A DNA stretch of 64,000 nt from an uncultured Bacteroidia bacterium (GTDB lineage: Bacteria; Bacteroidota; Bacteroidia; Bacteroidales; UBA932). The notes beneath the pieces are model-generated. The model did not search any database and was not told the origin of the DNA. It was given only the letters and a program-made list of their open reading frames with translations. The position numbers and the translations under genes were made by a program. The stretch covers positions 27,429-91,428 of the forward strand of contig CACZHP010000007.1 in assembly GCA_902780935.1 (NCBI GenBank), written 5' to 3'. Shown here piece after piece: positions 18,626 to 27,603 of this stretch (the stretch's first letter is position 1; every line of letters starts with the position of its first letter).

Positions 18626-20286
18626 CAATCCTTGTCACGGATCTCGATCCGGCGGATCTTGCCGCTGATGGTTTTAGGGAGCTCTTCCACGAACTCTATC
18701 ACACGGGGATATTTGTAAGGAGCCGTTGTTTTCTTGACAAAGGTCTGGATTTCTTTTACCAGATCCGGCCCGGCCTTGGCCTTATATTCATTCGCCAAGA
18801 CGACAGTAGCTTTGACAACGAAACCCCTCAAAGGGTCTGGGACACCCGTGACAGCGCACTCTACCACGGCCGGATGCATCATCAATACGCTTTCGACCTC
18901 GAAAGGACTCACCCTGTAACCTGAGGTCTTTATTATATCGTCATTCCTACCCACAAACCAGTAATAACCGTCCTCATCCCTCCAGGCGAGATCACAGGTG
19001 TGGTACCAGCCGTCGTGCCAAACCTTAGCGGTCCTCTCCGGATCGCCAAGATATCCCTTGAACAACCCGCATGGCTTCCCGGAACGGACATTCACGCATA
19101 TCTCGCCTATCTCCAAGGTCCCGGCCGGAGAACCGTCCGGCTTCAAAAGGCGGATGTCATATTGCGGAGAGGGCACACCCATGCTTCCAGGCTTGGGCTC
19201 CATCCAAGGGAAGGTTCCCATCAAGAGGGTTGACTCAGTCTGGCCGTAGCCTTCGTGAATTTTAAGGCCCGTTTTCTCAAACATCGTGTCATAGACCACA
19301 GAGTTGAGAGCCTCTCCTGCGGTACAAAGATACTCCAGAGACGAAAGGTCGTAGCGCTCCAAATCCTCCTGTATAAGGAAGCGGAACACGGTAGGTGGAG
19401 CGCAAAGCGATGTGACCCTGTACTTTCCAATCAATTCGAGAATGTCCTCGGCCCTGAACTTCACATGGTCATAGACGAATAGGGCGGCTCCGGCGAGCCA
19501 CTGCCCGTAGAGTTTTCCCCACGCGGCTTTCGCCCATCCGGTGTCAGCGACAGTCAAATGGAGACTGCCAGGATGCAGGTTATGCCAGAAAGCCCCTGTA
19601 GCCAGATGCCCTAATGGGTATGTCATGTCATGAGCCACCATTTTGGGATCACCGGAAGTCCCGCTGGTAAAATACATTAGCATGATGTCATCATTTGTCC
19701 CTATATCCAAAGGACGCTCAAAAGCAGGTGCGGAAGTCCACTCGCGATGCAGGTCATGGAATCCTTCCGGAATCTCCGGTCCCACAGAGACAAGGGCTTT
19801 GACAGGTCCCGAAGCTCCGCCGCACATTCTCGCGGCTTCCGACACGTTTCCAAGAATATAAGGATCCCCAGCGCACACGATTGCCTTGATCCGGGCTTTT
19901 TCTATCCTATAAACGATATCATGACAGGTCAAAAGATGTGTCGCAGGGATAGCTACAGCTCCTATCTTATTAAGAGCCAGCATGGTAACCCAAAATTCCC
20001 AACGTCTTCCCAAAATGAGCATCACCATGTCGCCTTTCCCTATACCAAGGGTCTGGTAATATGAGGCGGCTCTGTCTGAAAGGGTTCTCATGTCAGAGAA
20101 AGTAAACCTGAGGCACTCCCCTTTATCGTTAGTCCAGAGCAAGGCGAGACTCTCCGGAGCCTCCGCGGCCCAGGAATCCATCACATCATAGGCGAAATTG
20201 AATTTTTCGGGGACATGAAGCCTGTAATTGTCCTGAAAATCCTTCATACTCCCGAAGGTTGCCTTTTCCAAATACTTCTCGATCAT
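18592..20286 (-). CDS. AMP-forming acyl-CoA synthetase (acetyl/medium-chain type)
   Basis: About 564 residues from ATG 20286 (MIEKYLEKATFG); a frame 15 codons longer exists. The AMP-binding P-loop YFTSGTSGDPKMVAHD, EGYGQTEST, YHTCDLAWRDEDGYYWFVGR and the C-terminal catalytic Lys region PKTISGKIRR are all present. The family activates carboxylates to acyl-CoA through an acyl-adenylate. Overall it resembles the acetyl/propionyl/medium-chain (MACS) group; the chain length cannot be read from sequence. It diverges from an AraC regulator that may control it. Confidence 0.92.
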   Translation of the reverse strand: MIEKYLEKATFGSMKDFQDNYRLHVPEKFNFAYDVMDSWAAEAPESLALLWTNDKGECLRFTFSDMRTLSDRAASYYQTLGIGKGDMVMLILGRRWEFWVTMLALNKIGAVAIPATHLLTCHDIVYRIEKARIKAIVCAGDPYILGNVSEAARMCGGASGPVKALVSVGPEIPEGFHDLHREWTSAPAFERPLDIGTNDDIMLMYFTSGTSGDPKMVAHDMTYPLGHLATGAFWHNLHPGSLHLTVADTGWAKAAWGKLYGQWLAGAALFVYDHVKFRAEDILELIGKYRVTSLCAPPTVFRFLIQEDLERYDLSSLEYLCTAGEALNSVVYDTMFEKTGLKIHEGYGQTESTLLMGTFPWMEPKPGSMGVPSPQYDIRLLKPDGSPAGTLEIGEICVNVRSGKPCGLFKGYLGDPERTAKVWHDGWYHTCDLAWRDEDGYYWFVGRNDDIIKTSGYRVSPFEVESVLMMHPAVVECAVTGVPDPLRGFVVKATVVLANEYKAKAGPDLVKEIQTFVKKTTAPYKYPRVIEFVEELPKTISGKIRRIEIRDKDCQAVKVTSRPS

Positions 20287-20422
20287 AAGTCCGTTTTTAA
20301 CAACGGCGGCGAAGGTAAGTGATTTCAACAATTGACGGAAAAAAGCGAGGAAAAAGGGTTCTAAAAGGGAGAAATATGGACATTTTTACACCAAATCAAC
20401 GACCATAATATTCATTTTTCCT

Positions 20423-20430
20423 TATCTTTG
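20423..20430 (+). promoter_or_regulatory. -7 box TATCTTTG for the AraC-type gene
   Basis: An exact TAnnTTTG match only four bases before the first ATG (20435). Either the mRNA is nearly leaderless or translation starts at a later ATG (20468 or 20480). Confidence 0.55.
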
Positions 20431-20434
20431 TCAT

Positions 20435-21370
20435 ATGAAAGAGGTAGTCAGCACTTTGAGGCTCGACATGGTTCCTCCCATGGCGAGGACCTTGTCCCTG
20501 AAAGACGAGGTGGTCATATCGGACAACCTCGATAGTAAAATCCCCCCTGGAATCGCGTCAAGGCTGGCAAGAAGGCTACCGACCCGCACCCTCACGCCAG
20601 AGGGCATGTCTTTTCCCTACCGGGTGGCTTTCAACACGATCCTTTTTGTCGAGTCCGGAAGAGTCGATATCAAAATAAACCTGAAAGACTACAGGATCGA
20701 GGGATGCGCCATCTTTCTCGCCGCCAAAGGGATTGTCCTGGATTCCCTTTCATATCAAGCCGGAACCCGCTTTCTGATAATCGCTTACAGTGATGCCGGG
20801 GGTATCCTGCCGGCCACTTCCCGCTCATCCAGGATTATCCGCGCGGCCACCTATGCTCCCCTTCTCCTTCCGGTGGATCCTGGCCGGATGGACAGACATC
20901 TTCAATTACTGAGAGTAGTCCAGCATGTGGCCGAGGGCGGTCCTGACTATTCGTTCAAGGAAGATATAGTCGAGGGATTCGCCAAGGTCATAGCCGGAGG
21001 TATCGCCCGGATTATTCTGGAACGTAGCGACAGCAGAAGGCCCTCTGGAAGGAGACCGACTCTCCTACGGCAGTTCATCTCGTCCGTACAGAAGAATTGC
21101 GACCGGCACAGGGACTTGGAATTCTACGCCAAAGAGCTCTGCGTCACCCCCAAATACCTTTCCAGGGTCATCAGCGAGCAATCCGGAAGGGTGGCGACAG
21201 AGATAATACGGGAATATGTCATAGCGCAGGCGAGACTTCTCTTGAGTTCCGGAGAATACAACGTGCAGCAGGTCGCCAACATGATGAATTTCCCGAATGC
21301 CTCGTATTTCGGCAGATACTTTCTCAAAGCCTCTGGCACAACCCCGAAACAGTTCCAACTTTTTATGTAA
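20435..21370 (+). CDS. AraC-family transcriptional regulator
   Basis: Up to 311 residues. An N-terminal cupin-like sensor region (about 50-140) is followed by a C-terminal double helix-turn-helix (about 210-305: AKELCVTPKYLSRVISEQSG, then VQQVANMMNFPNASYFGRYF and GTTPKQFQ). It binds DNA through the two HTH units. It is divergent from the acyl-CoA synthetase gene with about 150 bp between start codons, so that gene is the likeliest target (inference). The true start could be ATG 20468 or 20480. Confidence 0.9.
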   Translation: MKEVVSTLRLDMVPPMARTLSLKDEVVISDNLDSKIPPGIASRLARRLPTRTLTPEGMSFPYRVAFNTILFVESGRVDIKINLKDYRIEGCAIFLAAKGIVLDSLSYQAGTRFLIIAYSDAGGILPATSRSSRIIRAATYAPLLLPVDPGRMDRHLQLLRVVQHVAEGGPDYSFKEDIVEGFAKVIAGGIARIILERSDSRRPSGRRPTLLRQFISSVQKNCDRHRDLEFYAKELCVTPKYLSRVISEQSGRVATEIIREYVIAQARLLLSSGEYNVQQVANMMNFPNASYFGRYFLKASGTTPKQFQLFM

Positions 21371-21392
21371 CTTTATAGCCAAACAAAGACTC

Positions 21393-21905
21393 ATGATTGA
21401 CAAGAGGGTACAGATGATGGACGCCGGAATGAGGCTTTTCGAGACAGAAAAGCCGTTCGGCACAGTGATAGGTGGGATCAAAACCGAGATGTCAAAATAC
21501 GGTAAGGTACTGAAACCCAATGAGATTGTCGAGTCAGATCTTCCTGAGGCATCGACCGGTTGCGATCTATTTCTCGACAGATCGACAAAATACAAGACAA
21601 AGTATATTTCCTGCTCCCTGGAGGACGCCGGCTTAGTCGGCAAAACCCCGGAAGGAGAAGATATCCACCGCTATGCGGCCACTCTGAAGGAAGGCAACAA
21701 AAACACAACGGTGGGAATATATGTCTCCGCGGCCCTTGTGATTATCTGGGCCATGCTCGGCTGGTTCGTCTCCAATGGCTGCGGCTGGATAACGCTATTA
21801 TTCTCGGTTATCGGGATATATGGCGCATGGCGTTCCTTACGCCCCGGCAAGGACAACACCAAGGTGGCTGAACAACTCCTGGACGCTTTCGAAAACGCCA
21901 AATAA
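21393..21905 (+). CDS. Hypothetical protein with two C-terminal membrane helices
   Basis: About 170 residues from ATG 21393 (MIDKRVQMMDAG). The N-terminal part is soluble and charged. Two hydrophobic segments follow (IYVSAALVIIWAMLGWFV and WITLLFSVIGIYGAW, about residues 108-150), then a short charged tail. It lies 22 bp after the AraC gene, so it may be co-transcribed with it. I do not recognise the family. Confidence 0.65.
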   Translation: MIDKRVQMMDAGMRLFETEKPFGTVIGGIKTEMSKYGKVLKPNEIVESDLPEASTGCDLFLDRSTKYKTKYISCSLEDAGLVGKTPEGEDIHRYAATLKEGNKNTTVGIYVSAALVIIWAMLGWFVSNGCGWITLLFSVIGIYGAWRSLRPGKDNTKVAEQLLDAFENAK

Positions 21906-21909
21906 AAAA

Positions 21910-21928
21910 GGGACACCGATGGTGTCCC
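21910..21928 (-). terminator. Terminator of tRNA-Thr
   Basis: On the minus strand GGGACACC, loop ATC, GGTGTCCC form a perfect 8-bp stem followed by TTTTTT. It lies five bases after the tRNA 3' end. The plus-strand gene's TAA lies inside the A-run. Confidence 0.88.
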
Positions 21929-21933
21929 GATTG

Positions 21934-22005
21934 AGCCACTTGGCAGATTTGAACTCCCGACCTGCGCGTTACGAATGCGCTGCTCTACCGCTGAGCTAAA
22001 GTGGC
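21934..22005 (-). tRNA. tRNA-Thr(CGU)
   Basis: A 72-nt cloverleaf. The acceptor stem is GCCACTT/AAGTGGC, the D-arm GCTC/GAGC, the anticodon loop TTCGTAA (anticodon CGT), and the T-loop TTCAAAT follows GGGAG. CCA is not encoded. Two positions depart from perfect pairing: an A-C at the loop end of the anticodon stem (GCGCA/CGCGC) and a G-G in the T-stem (GGGAG/CTGCC). Confidence 0.85.
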
Positions 22006-22034
22006 TTGGCTGCATTTCTCGTGGAAATGGATTG

Positions 22035-22042
22035 CAAATATA
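22035..22042 (-). promoter_or_regulatory. -7 box TATATTTG for tRNA-Thr
   Basis: The minus-strand exact match to TAnnTTTG ends 30 bp upstream of the tRNA 5' end, a sensible distance for a processed leader. Confidence 0.5.
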
Positions 22043-22091
22043 ATGATTTTTTCGAAAGATAAGACTAAATTCGCGTAGGTATCTTAAAAAG

Positions 22092-23471
22092 ATGAAATCA
22101 GACATCATAATCATAGGAGGAGGAGCCGCCGGACTGATGGCGGCTTATGGAGCGGCCAAAGCCAATTTCGGAGCCAAGATCATTATCCTGGAGAAGATGC
22201 CTCGGCCAGGCCGCAAGATCCTTTTCACAGGGAAAGGACGGTGCAATTTCACAAATGCGAAGCCTTGGAACGAGTTCAGCAAGCACATCCGCACCAATCC
22301 GAATTTCGTCAAGCCTTCTTTCTACAATTTCACTCCGGACGACATGATTAACTTCCTCGAGACAAACGGTCTCGAAACTGTCGTAGAGAGAGGAGATAGG
22401 GCATTCCCCTACTCCCACAGAGCTTCTGACGTACTTGACACTATAGTGGAAACCGTTCTCAGACAAGGCGTTACTCTACTGACAGAACGAGAGGTAGAGG
22501 AAATCCGTCCTGGTTATGAGGTCCGTTGCTCCAATGGGGAGACGTTCTCCGCGCCGAAGCTCATCATCGCCACCGGAGGTCTGTCCTACCCGATGACTGG
22601 ATCAAGCGGTGATGGCTACAAGTGGGCAGGCTTTCTCGGCCATAAGATAATCTCTTGCTTCCCTTCCCTGACAGCCCTCGTTCCGAGGGGATACAAGGTT
22701 TCCGATGGCAGGGAGCCGGAAATGAAAGGTCACATCAATCGGGAAACTCCGATGACTGGAGCCGGAGAGGCCCTCAAAGGCGCCAAACTCAAGAATATAA
22801 ACCTGACCGTAACTTACGACGGCGGAGTCACCGAGACAGAGTTCGGGGATATTGACTTCACCGACGGAGGCATCGAGGGTCCGATCGGGTTTCAGGTGAG
22901 CAGGAAATGCGTGAAGACCCTTCTCAATGGCGGAAAGGTGGCGTTTTCCTTGGACCTGAAGCCAGGAGTACCTCTCGAGGAACTCTCCGACCGGGTCAAG
23001 ACCCTCTGGAATGAGATCAGGAACGATCCCAGGACACGTCAGGCGAAAGACGGACGGGGAATAAACGGGAAGGAGATGTACAGGATCCTTCTGGGCAAAC
23101 TGATGCCATGGGACCTGATCCCTGGCTTTCAGACATGGAATCCTGACATTCTCAAGATAAGTGCCAAGAAGAATTCTCAAAGACGCTTCTATGACGTCAA
23201 TCTTGACCTTCTGGCCAAAACGCTGAAAGACTGGAAGTTCGACATCGCCGGATTCGTCGGTTACGAGAGATGCGTGATCACTGCCGGTGGAGTCTCCACC
23301 GATGAGGTCGTGGCCAAGACAATGGAGTCCAAACTCCGCGAAGGCCTTTATTTCTGCGGCGAGATCCTCGACATGGACTGCGACACCGGCGGTTACAACC
23401 TTCAGTGCGCTTTCTCGACCGGCTTTCTCGCCGGACAGTCAGCGGCCAAGAGCCTGAGCCAAAATGACTAG
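22092..23471 (+). CDS. BaiN/HI0933-family FAD-dependent flavoprotein
   Basis: A 459-residue protein with an N-terminal Rossmann FAD motif (IIGGGAAGLMAAYGAAK, about 6-22) and the family marker GKGRCNFTNA. A second FAD-contact motif IATGGLSYPMTGSSGDGY and the C-terminal VTAGGVST-like segment (ITAGGVSTDEV, then GLYFCGEILDMDCDTGGYNLQ) complete the family. The family is annotated as aminoacetone oxidase or BaiN-like, and its substrate is mostly unknown. It heads a four-gene plus-strand run with the phosphoesterase, a secreted protein and a ZIP transporter. Confidence 0.9.
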   Translation: MKSDIIIIGGGAAGLMAAYGAAKANFGAKIIILEKMPRPGRKILFTGKGRCNFTNAKPWNEFSKHIRTNPNFVKPSFYNFTPDDMINFLETNGLETVVERGDRAFPYSHRASDVLDTIVETVLRQGVTLLTEREVEEIRPGYEVRCSNGETFSAPKLIIATGGLSYPMTGSSGDGYKWAGFLGHKIISCFPSLTALVPRGYKVSDGREPEMKGHINRETPMTGAGEALKGAKLKNINLTVTYDGGVTETEFGDIDFTDGGIEGPIGFQVSRKCVKTLLNGGKVAFSLDLKPGVPLEELSDRVKTLWNEIRNDPRTRQAKDGRGINGKEMYRILLGKLMPWDLIPGFQTWNPDILKISAKKNSQRRFYDVNLDLLAKTLKDWKFDIAGFVGYERCVITAGGVSTDEVVAKTMESKLREGLYFCGEILDMDCDTGGYNLQCAFSTGFLAGQSAAKSLSQND

Positions 23472-24327
23472 TATCATTAGAATGATAATGAATATGTTCC
23501 GTTTTCATATCCTGGCCATTTCCGCTATAGCGGCCCTGACCCTGGTTTCCTGTTCGGGGAAGTTCACGCCTTTCACTTTCGTCCATTGCACGGACACCCA
23601 GATAGGCTTCGGCGACCGGTCCGAGGGCTTTGTCCATTCCGATTCCCTGCTCAACGCCGCTGTTGATGCTATCAACGCACTGAAGCCGAAGTTCACTGTC
23701 GTCACCGGCGACTTGGTGGACAATGTGAGTGACCCTCTGCAGAACGATCTGTTCCAGAAAGGAATAACGAGGCTGCAAGACCCGTATTACCTTCTCCCCG
23801 GCAACCACGACTACAGTAACAAATGGACCCGCGAGATCCGGGATAACTATGTGGCTCTGAGGGGATATGACAGGTTCTCTTTCGTCCAAAACGGCTGCGC
23901 CTTCATCGGCATTGACTCGAACTGTATTAAGGCCGCTGCCGGGGAAGCTGAGGCTGAACAGTTTACCTGGCTTGAAGGGGAACTGAGAAAAGCCCGCAAG
24001 GCCAGATACACTTTTCTGTTCCTCCACTGCCCGATATTCAAGAAAGACATCGGGGAGCCGGAGGATTACGAGAACTTCCCTATGGAAAGCCGCCGGAAAT
24101 ACATAGACCTACTCAAGGAATATGGGGTTGACGCTGTCCTAGCTGGCCACACCCACAAGGACTATGACACAGTATTTGAGGGAATCCGGCTGGTCGCGGC
24201 GAACCCTGTCTGCAACGGCATAGGCCACGGCCAGCCCGGATTCAATACCGTCAGCGTCAACAAAGACGGATTTGAGATAGAATTTCACCCGACACCTGGC
24301 TTTGACCCCGCCAAGTGCCGCCTTTAG
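23464..24327 (+). CDS. Calcineurin-like metallophosphoesterase lipoprotein
   Basis: About 287 residues with a lipoprotein signal (LTLVSCSGK). Metal-binding motifs appear in order: CTDTQIG, TGDLVDN, GNHDY, FLHCPIF and GHTHKD. The fold hydrolyses phosphomono- or diesters with two metals, here probably in the periplasm. The ORF overlaps the upstream gene by 8 bp; ATGs at 23482, 23488 and 23494 are alternative starts that still keep the signal peptide. Confidence 0.87.
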   Translation: MTSIIRMIMNMFRFHILAISAIAALTLVSCSGKFTPFTFVHCTDTQIGFGDRSEGFVHSDSLLNAAVDAINALKPKFTVVTGDLVDNVSDPLQNDLFQKGITRLQDPYYLLPGNHDYSNKWTREIRDNYVALRGYDRFSFVQNGCAFIGIDSNCIKAAAGEAEAEQFTWLEGELRKARKARYTFLFLHCPIFKKDIGEPEDYENFPMESRRKYIDLLKEYGVDAVLAGHTHKDYDTVFEGIRLVAANPVCNGIGHGQPGFNTVSVNKDGFEIEFHPTPGFDPAKCRL

Positions 24328-24342
24328 AAAACCACATAATTG

Positions 24343-25455
24343 ATGAATATGAAAAGACTAGCGTTTATCCTGGCTCTATTGCAGCTGACTTTCCCTTCGG
24401 CTGGCCAGACAATTCAAAAAGGGAACAAGTTTTTCAACGGAGAGACGCTCTACACCGTCAAGGAGATCCGGATGGGGACGATTGTGTATATGACCGGTGA
24501 GAATTCCGCCGGTGACTACCTTGAGCTAACCCTGGAGAAAGTACCTGACAAAGCCGGAGAATACACCCTCCAGCCCAGCGTGCAGGCCGATGACTCCCCT
24601 TTCCCTGGAGCCGGGTTCGGTGACAAAGTCCAGTACATCCGTCAGCAGGGAATGAACTTCCTCGCTATCAGCAGTTACCTGGAAGGTCTCGCAGAGATAC
24701 TCGTCCTGACCCCCGACAATCTGAAAAACTGTCTGGGACAACAAGAATTCGCTGAAAGTCAGAATCTTACCGAACTTGCCGGCATGATGCTCCTGAACCG
24801 TCCCCTTCTCGACGCGTACGACACATCAGACCTCGTGGATCTCCTTGGCGGCCCCCTTAAAAAGGATAACCCGACCGTGATCGAGCGTTACAACCGCCAG
24901 CTGGTCGAGGGAGTGATCGCCTTCAGGAACGCCCAAGTCATGTTTGGAAATCCTGACGGATTGGGAGCCGACGGACGGGGAGAAGACGAGATAGTGGCTG
25001 AAGAGGCTGTCAAAGACCGCGTGAACCAGATATTCAAGGACCTGGCGCGTCGCAATGCCGGCGGAGAGGGGAATCCTACCCCTGAGGAATTCGAGCGCAA
25101 GTACACATCAGCCCTTTGGCTTTGGACCGTGAAAGAGGTCATGCGGAAGGATGAGAAACAGGACGGGATCAATTTCTACGACCATGACTACTGGACATTC
25201 AGCCAGGATCCTTCCCCGGACATCAAGGTCCAGAAAATAGACGTGGATGAGATTGATGAGGGCAGGGCGACCGTCTTTGTGCGATTCGTCAACTGGCCTG
25301 GGGACGAGCCGCAGACCATGTGGCTGGAGTTGGTAATGGAGGATGGTGAACTGAAAGTCAACAACATCAGGGACTACGACGAGGCCTTCTATCCAGGGCA
25401 TTTCGACTATATGAAAGAGATGATGGATTATCTAGACCCCGAAAATGATGAGTAG
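24343..25455 (+). CDS. Exported protein with C-terminal DUF3828/NTF2-like region
   Basis: A 370-residue protein with a signal peptide (MNMKRLAFILALLQLTFPSAGQ). The middle is unfamiliar. The C-terminal part (FERKYTSALWLW, DYWTFSQDPSP, VFVRFVNWPGDEPQTMWLEL, ELKVNNIRDY) resembles DUF3828, an NTF2-like fold in exported proteins. It is 15 bp after the phosphoesterase and 6 bp before the ZIP gene. Function is unknown. Confidence 0.7.
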   Translation: MNMKRLAFILALLQLTFPSAGQTIQKGNKFFNGETLYTVKEIRMGTIVYMTGENSAGDYLELTLEKVPDKAGEYTLQPSVQADDSPFPGAGFGDKVQYIRQQGMNFLAISSYLEGLAEILVLTPDNLKNCLGQQEFAESQNLTELAGMMLLNRPLLDAYDTSDLVDLLGGPLKKDNPTVIERYNRQLVEGVIAFRNAQVMFGNPDGLGADGRGEDEIVAEEAVKDRVNQIFKDLARRNAGGEGNPTPEEFERKYTSALWLWTVKEVMRKDEKQDGINFYDHDYWTFSQDPSPDIKVQKIDVDEIDEGRATVFVRFVNWPGDEPQTMWLELVMEDGELKVNNIRDYDEAFYPGHFDYMKEMMDYLDPENDE

Positions 25456-25461
25456 AGTTAT

Positions 25462-26226
25462 ATGAACGCCGTTTTGACAGCCTTGCTGATCCCGTTCCTG
25501 GGCACCGCACTGGGATCCGCCTTCGTATTCTTCATGCGCAGGGAGATGCCGAAGCGGCTGCAGAAAACCCTGCTGGGTTTCGCCTCCGGAGTCATGGTCG
25601 CGGCATCAGTCTGGTCCCTGATCATTCCCGCCCTGGAGATGGGGTCCGGCAAATCAGCCGTGATACCCGTCACTGTGGGGCTGCTGGCCGGATTCGCCTT
25701 CCTCCTCCTTATCGACCAAGTGACCCCGCATATCCACCCTGTCGGTGGCCCAGAAGGCCCTAAGAGCAAACTTTCCCGCACAACGATGCTCGCCCTGGCT
25801 GTCACTATCCATAATTTCCCCGAGGGAATGGCAGTAGGAGTAGCTGTGGCAGGAGCCCTGACATCGGACTTCAGCATGGCCGGAGCCATAGCTCTCTCAT
25901 TGGGAATAGCGATCCAGAATGTCCCGGAGGGCGCGATAATATCCATGCCACTGCGTGCCGCCGGCAACAGCCGGTGGAAGTCATTCATGATAGGCTCTTT
26001 AAGCGGAATCGTGGAGCCCCTGGGCGGAGCGCTTGTACTGCTCCTGGCCTCGGTAGCCACCTCCACCATGCCTTATCTGCTGCCCTTCGCCGCTGGTGCT
26101 ATGCTCTATGTCGTTATAGAAGAGCTGGTTCCCGAGGCTTCACAGGGAGAGCATTCCAATTTGTCCACCATCGGTTTCGCGATCGGATTCGCGTTGATGA
26201 TGGTTCTCGACGTGGTCATGGGATAG
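25462..26226 (+). CDS. ZIP-family divalent metal transporter
   Basis: A 254-residue membrane protein with about eight helices. The two metal-binding motifs are HNFPEGMAVG (helix 4) and QNVPEGAIISMP (helix 5), and a His-containing loop (VTPHIHP) lies in between. ZIP proteins import Zn2+ and related ions; this is the bacterial ZupT/GufA-like group. It is the last gene of its operon and ends 3 bp from the convergent beta-helix gene. Confidence 0.9.
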   Translation: MNAVLTALLIPFLGTALGSAFVFFMRREMPKRLQKTLLGFASGVMVAASVWSLIIPALEMGSGKSAVIPVTVGLLAGFAFLLLIDQVTPHIHPVGGPEGPKSKLSRTTMLALAVTIHNFPEGMAVGVAVAGALTSDFSMAGAIALSLGIAIQNVPEGAIISMPLRAAGNSRWKSFMIGSLSGIVEPLGGALVLLLASVATSTMPYLLPFAAGAMLYVVIEELVPEASQGEHSNLSTIGFAIGFALMMVLDVVMG

Positions 26227-26229
26227 AGG

Positions 26230-27474
26230 CTATTCGCTCCATCCATCCCTGGTGCGATAGACCATTCGACCAAGATCGGTATCGAAATATGGATATCCAA
26301 GGTCGACCAGATGGGTCGGCCTTGACTTTGTGGGCCCAGTCTTGGGAGCGATGAGATTCTCTGAGCGGAACCACTCCCCGGCTCCCTCACTGAGGTCTCC
26401 CCAGATATTCCCTTCGTACGTCTTCCACGTCACGGAATCTATAAGGTAATATGAGATATATCCCCGGAACCGGCCGCCGCCGACATCCTTCGCGATCCAG
26501 TCGCAGTACCACACGTCCTCGTCGCCCTCCTCGCAATTGAAGTCTATGATGCTCACCGTATTAAGCTGCCCTCCTCCGAAGGTCAAGGCCCTCCTGACAT
26601 GCTCGGCGCAGCAATTGACAAGAGTCAAGTTGTGGATGCCGGTCGTGTTCCGGGAACCCTCACCGATGCTGTCAAGGTCGTCAATCTCTCCGAAAGCGAA
26701 ACCGTACAGGCAACGTTGGGCAGTGCACTGCTCCATGATCAGATGCTCACCCGCGATGTGGAAAGCCGTACCGAGACCGATCAGTTTACAATGGGATATG
26801 AAATAATTGAACCCGTTGTTGCCCCCATTGCACGCCCTGATCCCGACGCAGCGGGGATTAAGCCCCTCGGTGCTATCGAAGTTGCCGCCGGAGACCATGA
26901 ATATATTCCTCACACTCATCTCGGAAGCGTACTTTCCGTCAATCACTACCAGCCTTTTGGTGTAGCCCGGGATAATGAAGGACAAGTCGAAAATGTTGTA
27001 ATTGGCCAGGGAATATATCCAAGAAGGCTCGCTGCCGATGATGGAGATGTCGTCATCCTCCGTGAAAGTGTCGTAAAGTTCCTTGGTGAGCACGATCTCC
27101 GCCCCGTCATGGTTTGAGTTGAACGACAGGTTCGTGGCTTTACGGGCGCCTCCCACTCCCTCGAGTGTGACAAGGCCAGGCTTATGCGGAAAGAAAAGGC
27201 CGTATTTGTAGGTTTTCCCGTTCCGCTGGATCTCAGTGAGCGAATTGACGTAATATGTCCCGGGCAACAGGGTTATCTTCCCTCCCCTGGCCGAGGCCAG
27301 ACCGTCTATCAGGCTGTTGAGCAAGGCGCAATCAGTTTTTCCGTCACAAACATAATCAGCGGCTCCCTTGTCAGCGGCAGAAGAGTTTGATGCGGCGACG
27401 AGGATCAGAGACCCTTTGGCGCTCAATGTCAGGGCCGCAAAGGACAGCGCCAATAGAAATATAAAACGTTTCAT
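26230..27474 (-). CDS. Secreted right-handed beta-helix (pectate-lyase-like) protein
   Basis: About 414 residues from ATG 27474 (MKRFIFLLALSFAALTLSAKG, a clear signal peptide). The N-terminal block (ADYVCDGKTDCALLNSLIDG, GKITLLPGTYYVNS) is typical of pectate-lyase-superfamily parallel beta-helices, as are the later NxxVxNC-type rungs. The C-terminus (KSRPTHLVDLGYPYFDTDLG, YRTRDGWSE) resembles the short tail found on phage tail-spike and appendage proteins. Substrate unknown. It lies directly downstream of the SRP RNA gene on the same strand. Confidence 0.75.
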   Translation of the reverse strand: MKRFIFLLALSFAALTLSAKGSLILVAASNSSAADKGAADYVCDGKTDCALLNSLIDGLASARGGKITLLPGTYYVNSLTEIQRNGKTYKYGLFFPHKPGLVTLEGVGGARKATNLSFNSNHDGAEIVLTKELYDTFTEDDDISIIGSEPSWIYSLANYNIFDLSFIIPGYTKRLVVIDGKYASEMSVRNIFMVSGGNFDSTEGLNPRCVGIRACNGGNNGFNYFISHCKLIGLGTAFHIAGEHLIMEQCTAQRCLYGFAFGEIDDLDSIGEGSRNTTGIHNLTLVNCCAEHVRRALTFGGGQLNTVSIIDFNCEEGDEDVWYCDWIAKDVGGGRFRGYISYYLIDSVTWKTYEGNIWGDLSEGAGEWFRSENLIAPKTGPTKSRPTHLVDLGYPYFDTDLGRMVYRTRDGWSE

Positions 27475-27492
27475 ATTCCAAAAACAAAAAAA

Positions 27493-27590
27493 GGGAAAGC
27501 TACGCACGTCGCACCGCTACAACCTCCTACCCTTGCTGCCTTCCGACCCTGGGGGGATTCAGAGGGAGCTGGTCGCGTACGACTTTCCCC
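27493..27590 (-). ncRNA. ffs: Signal recognition particle RNA (small bacterial type)
   Basis: About 98 nt on the minus strand with the conserved SRP apical core GGTCGGAAGGCAGCAAGGG (domain IV, the Ffh M-domain site). Terminal pairing of GGGGAAAG with CTTTCCC closes the hairpin. A run of seven T follows at once (27492-27486), a good intrinsic end. It lies between cdd and a beta-helix gene. Confidence 0.88.
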
Positions 27591-27603
27591 AAGCGCGAAT
27601 ATA

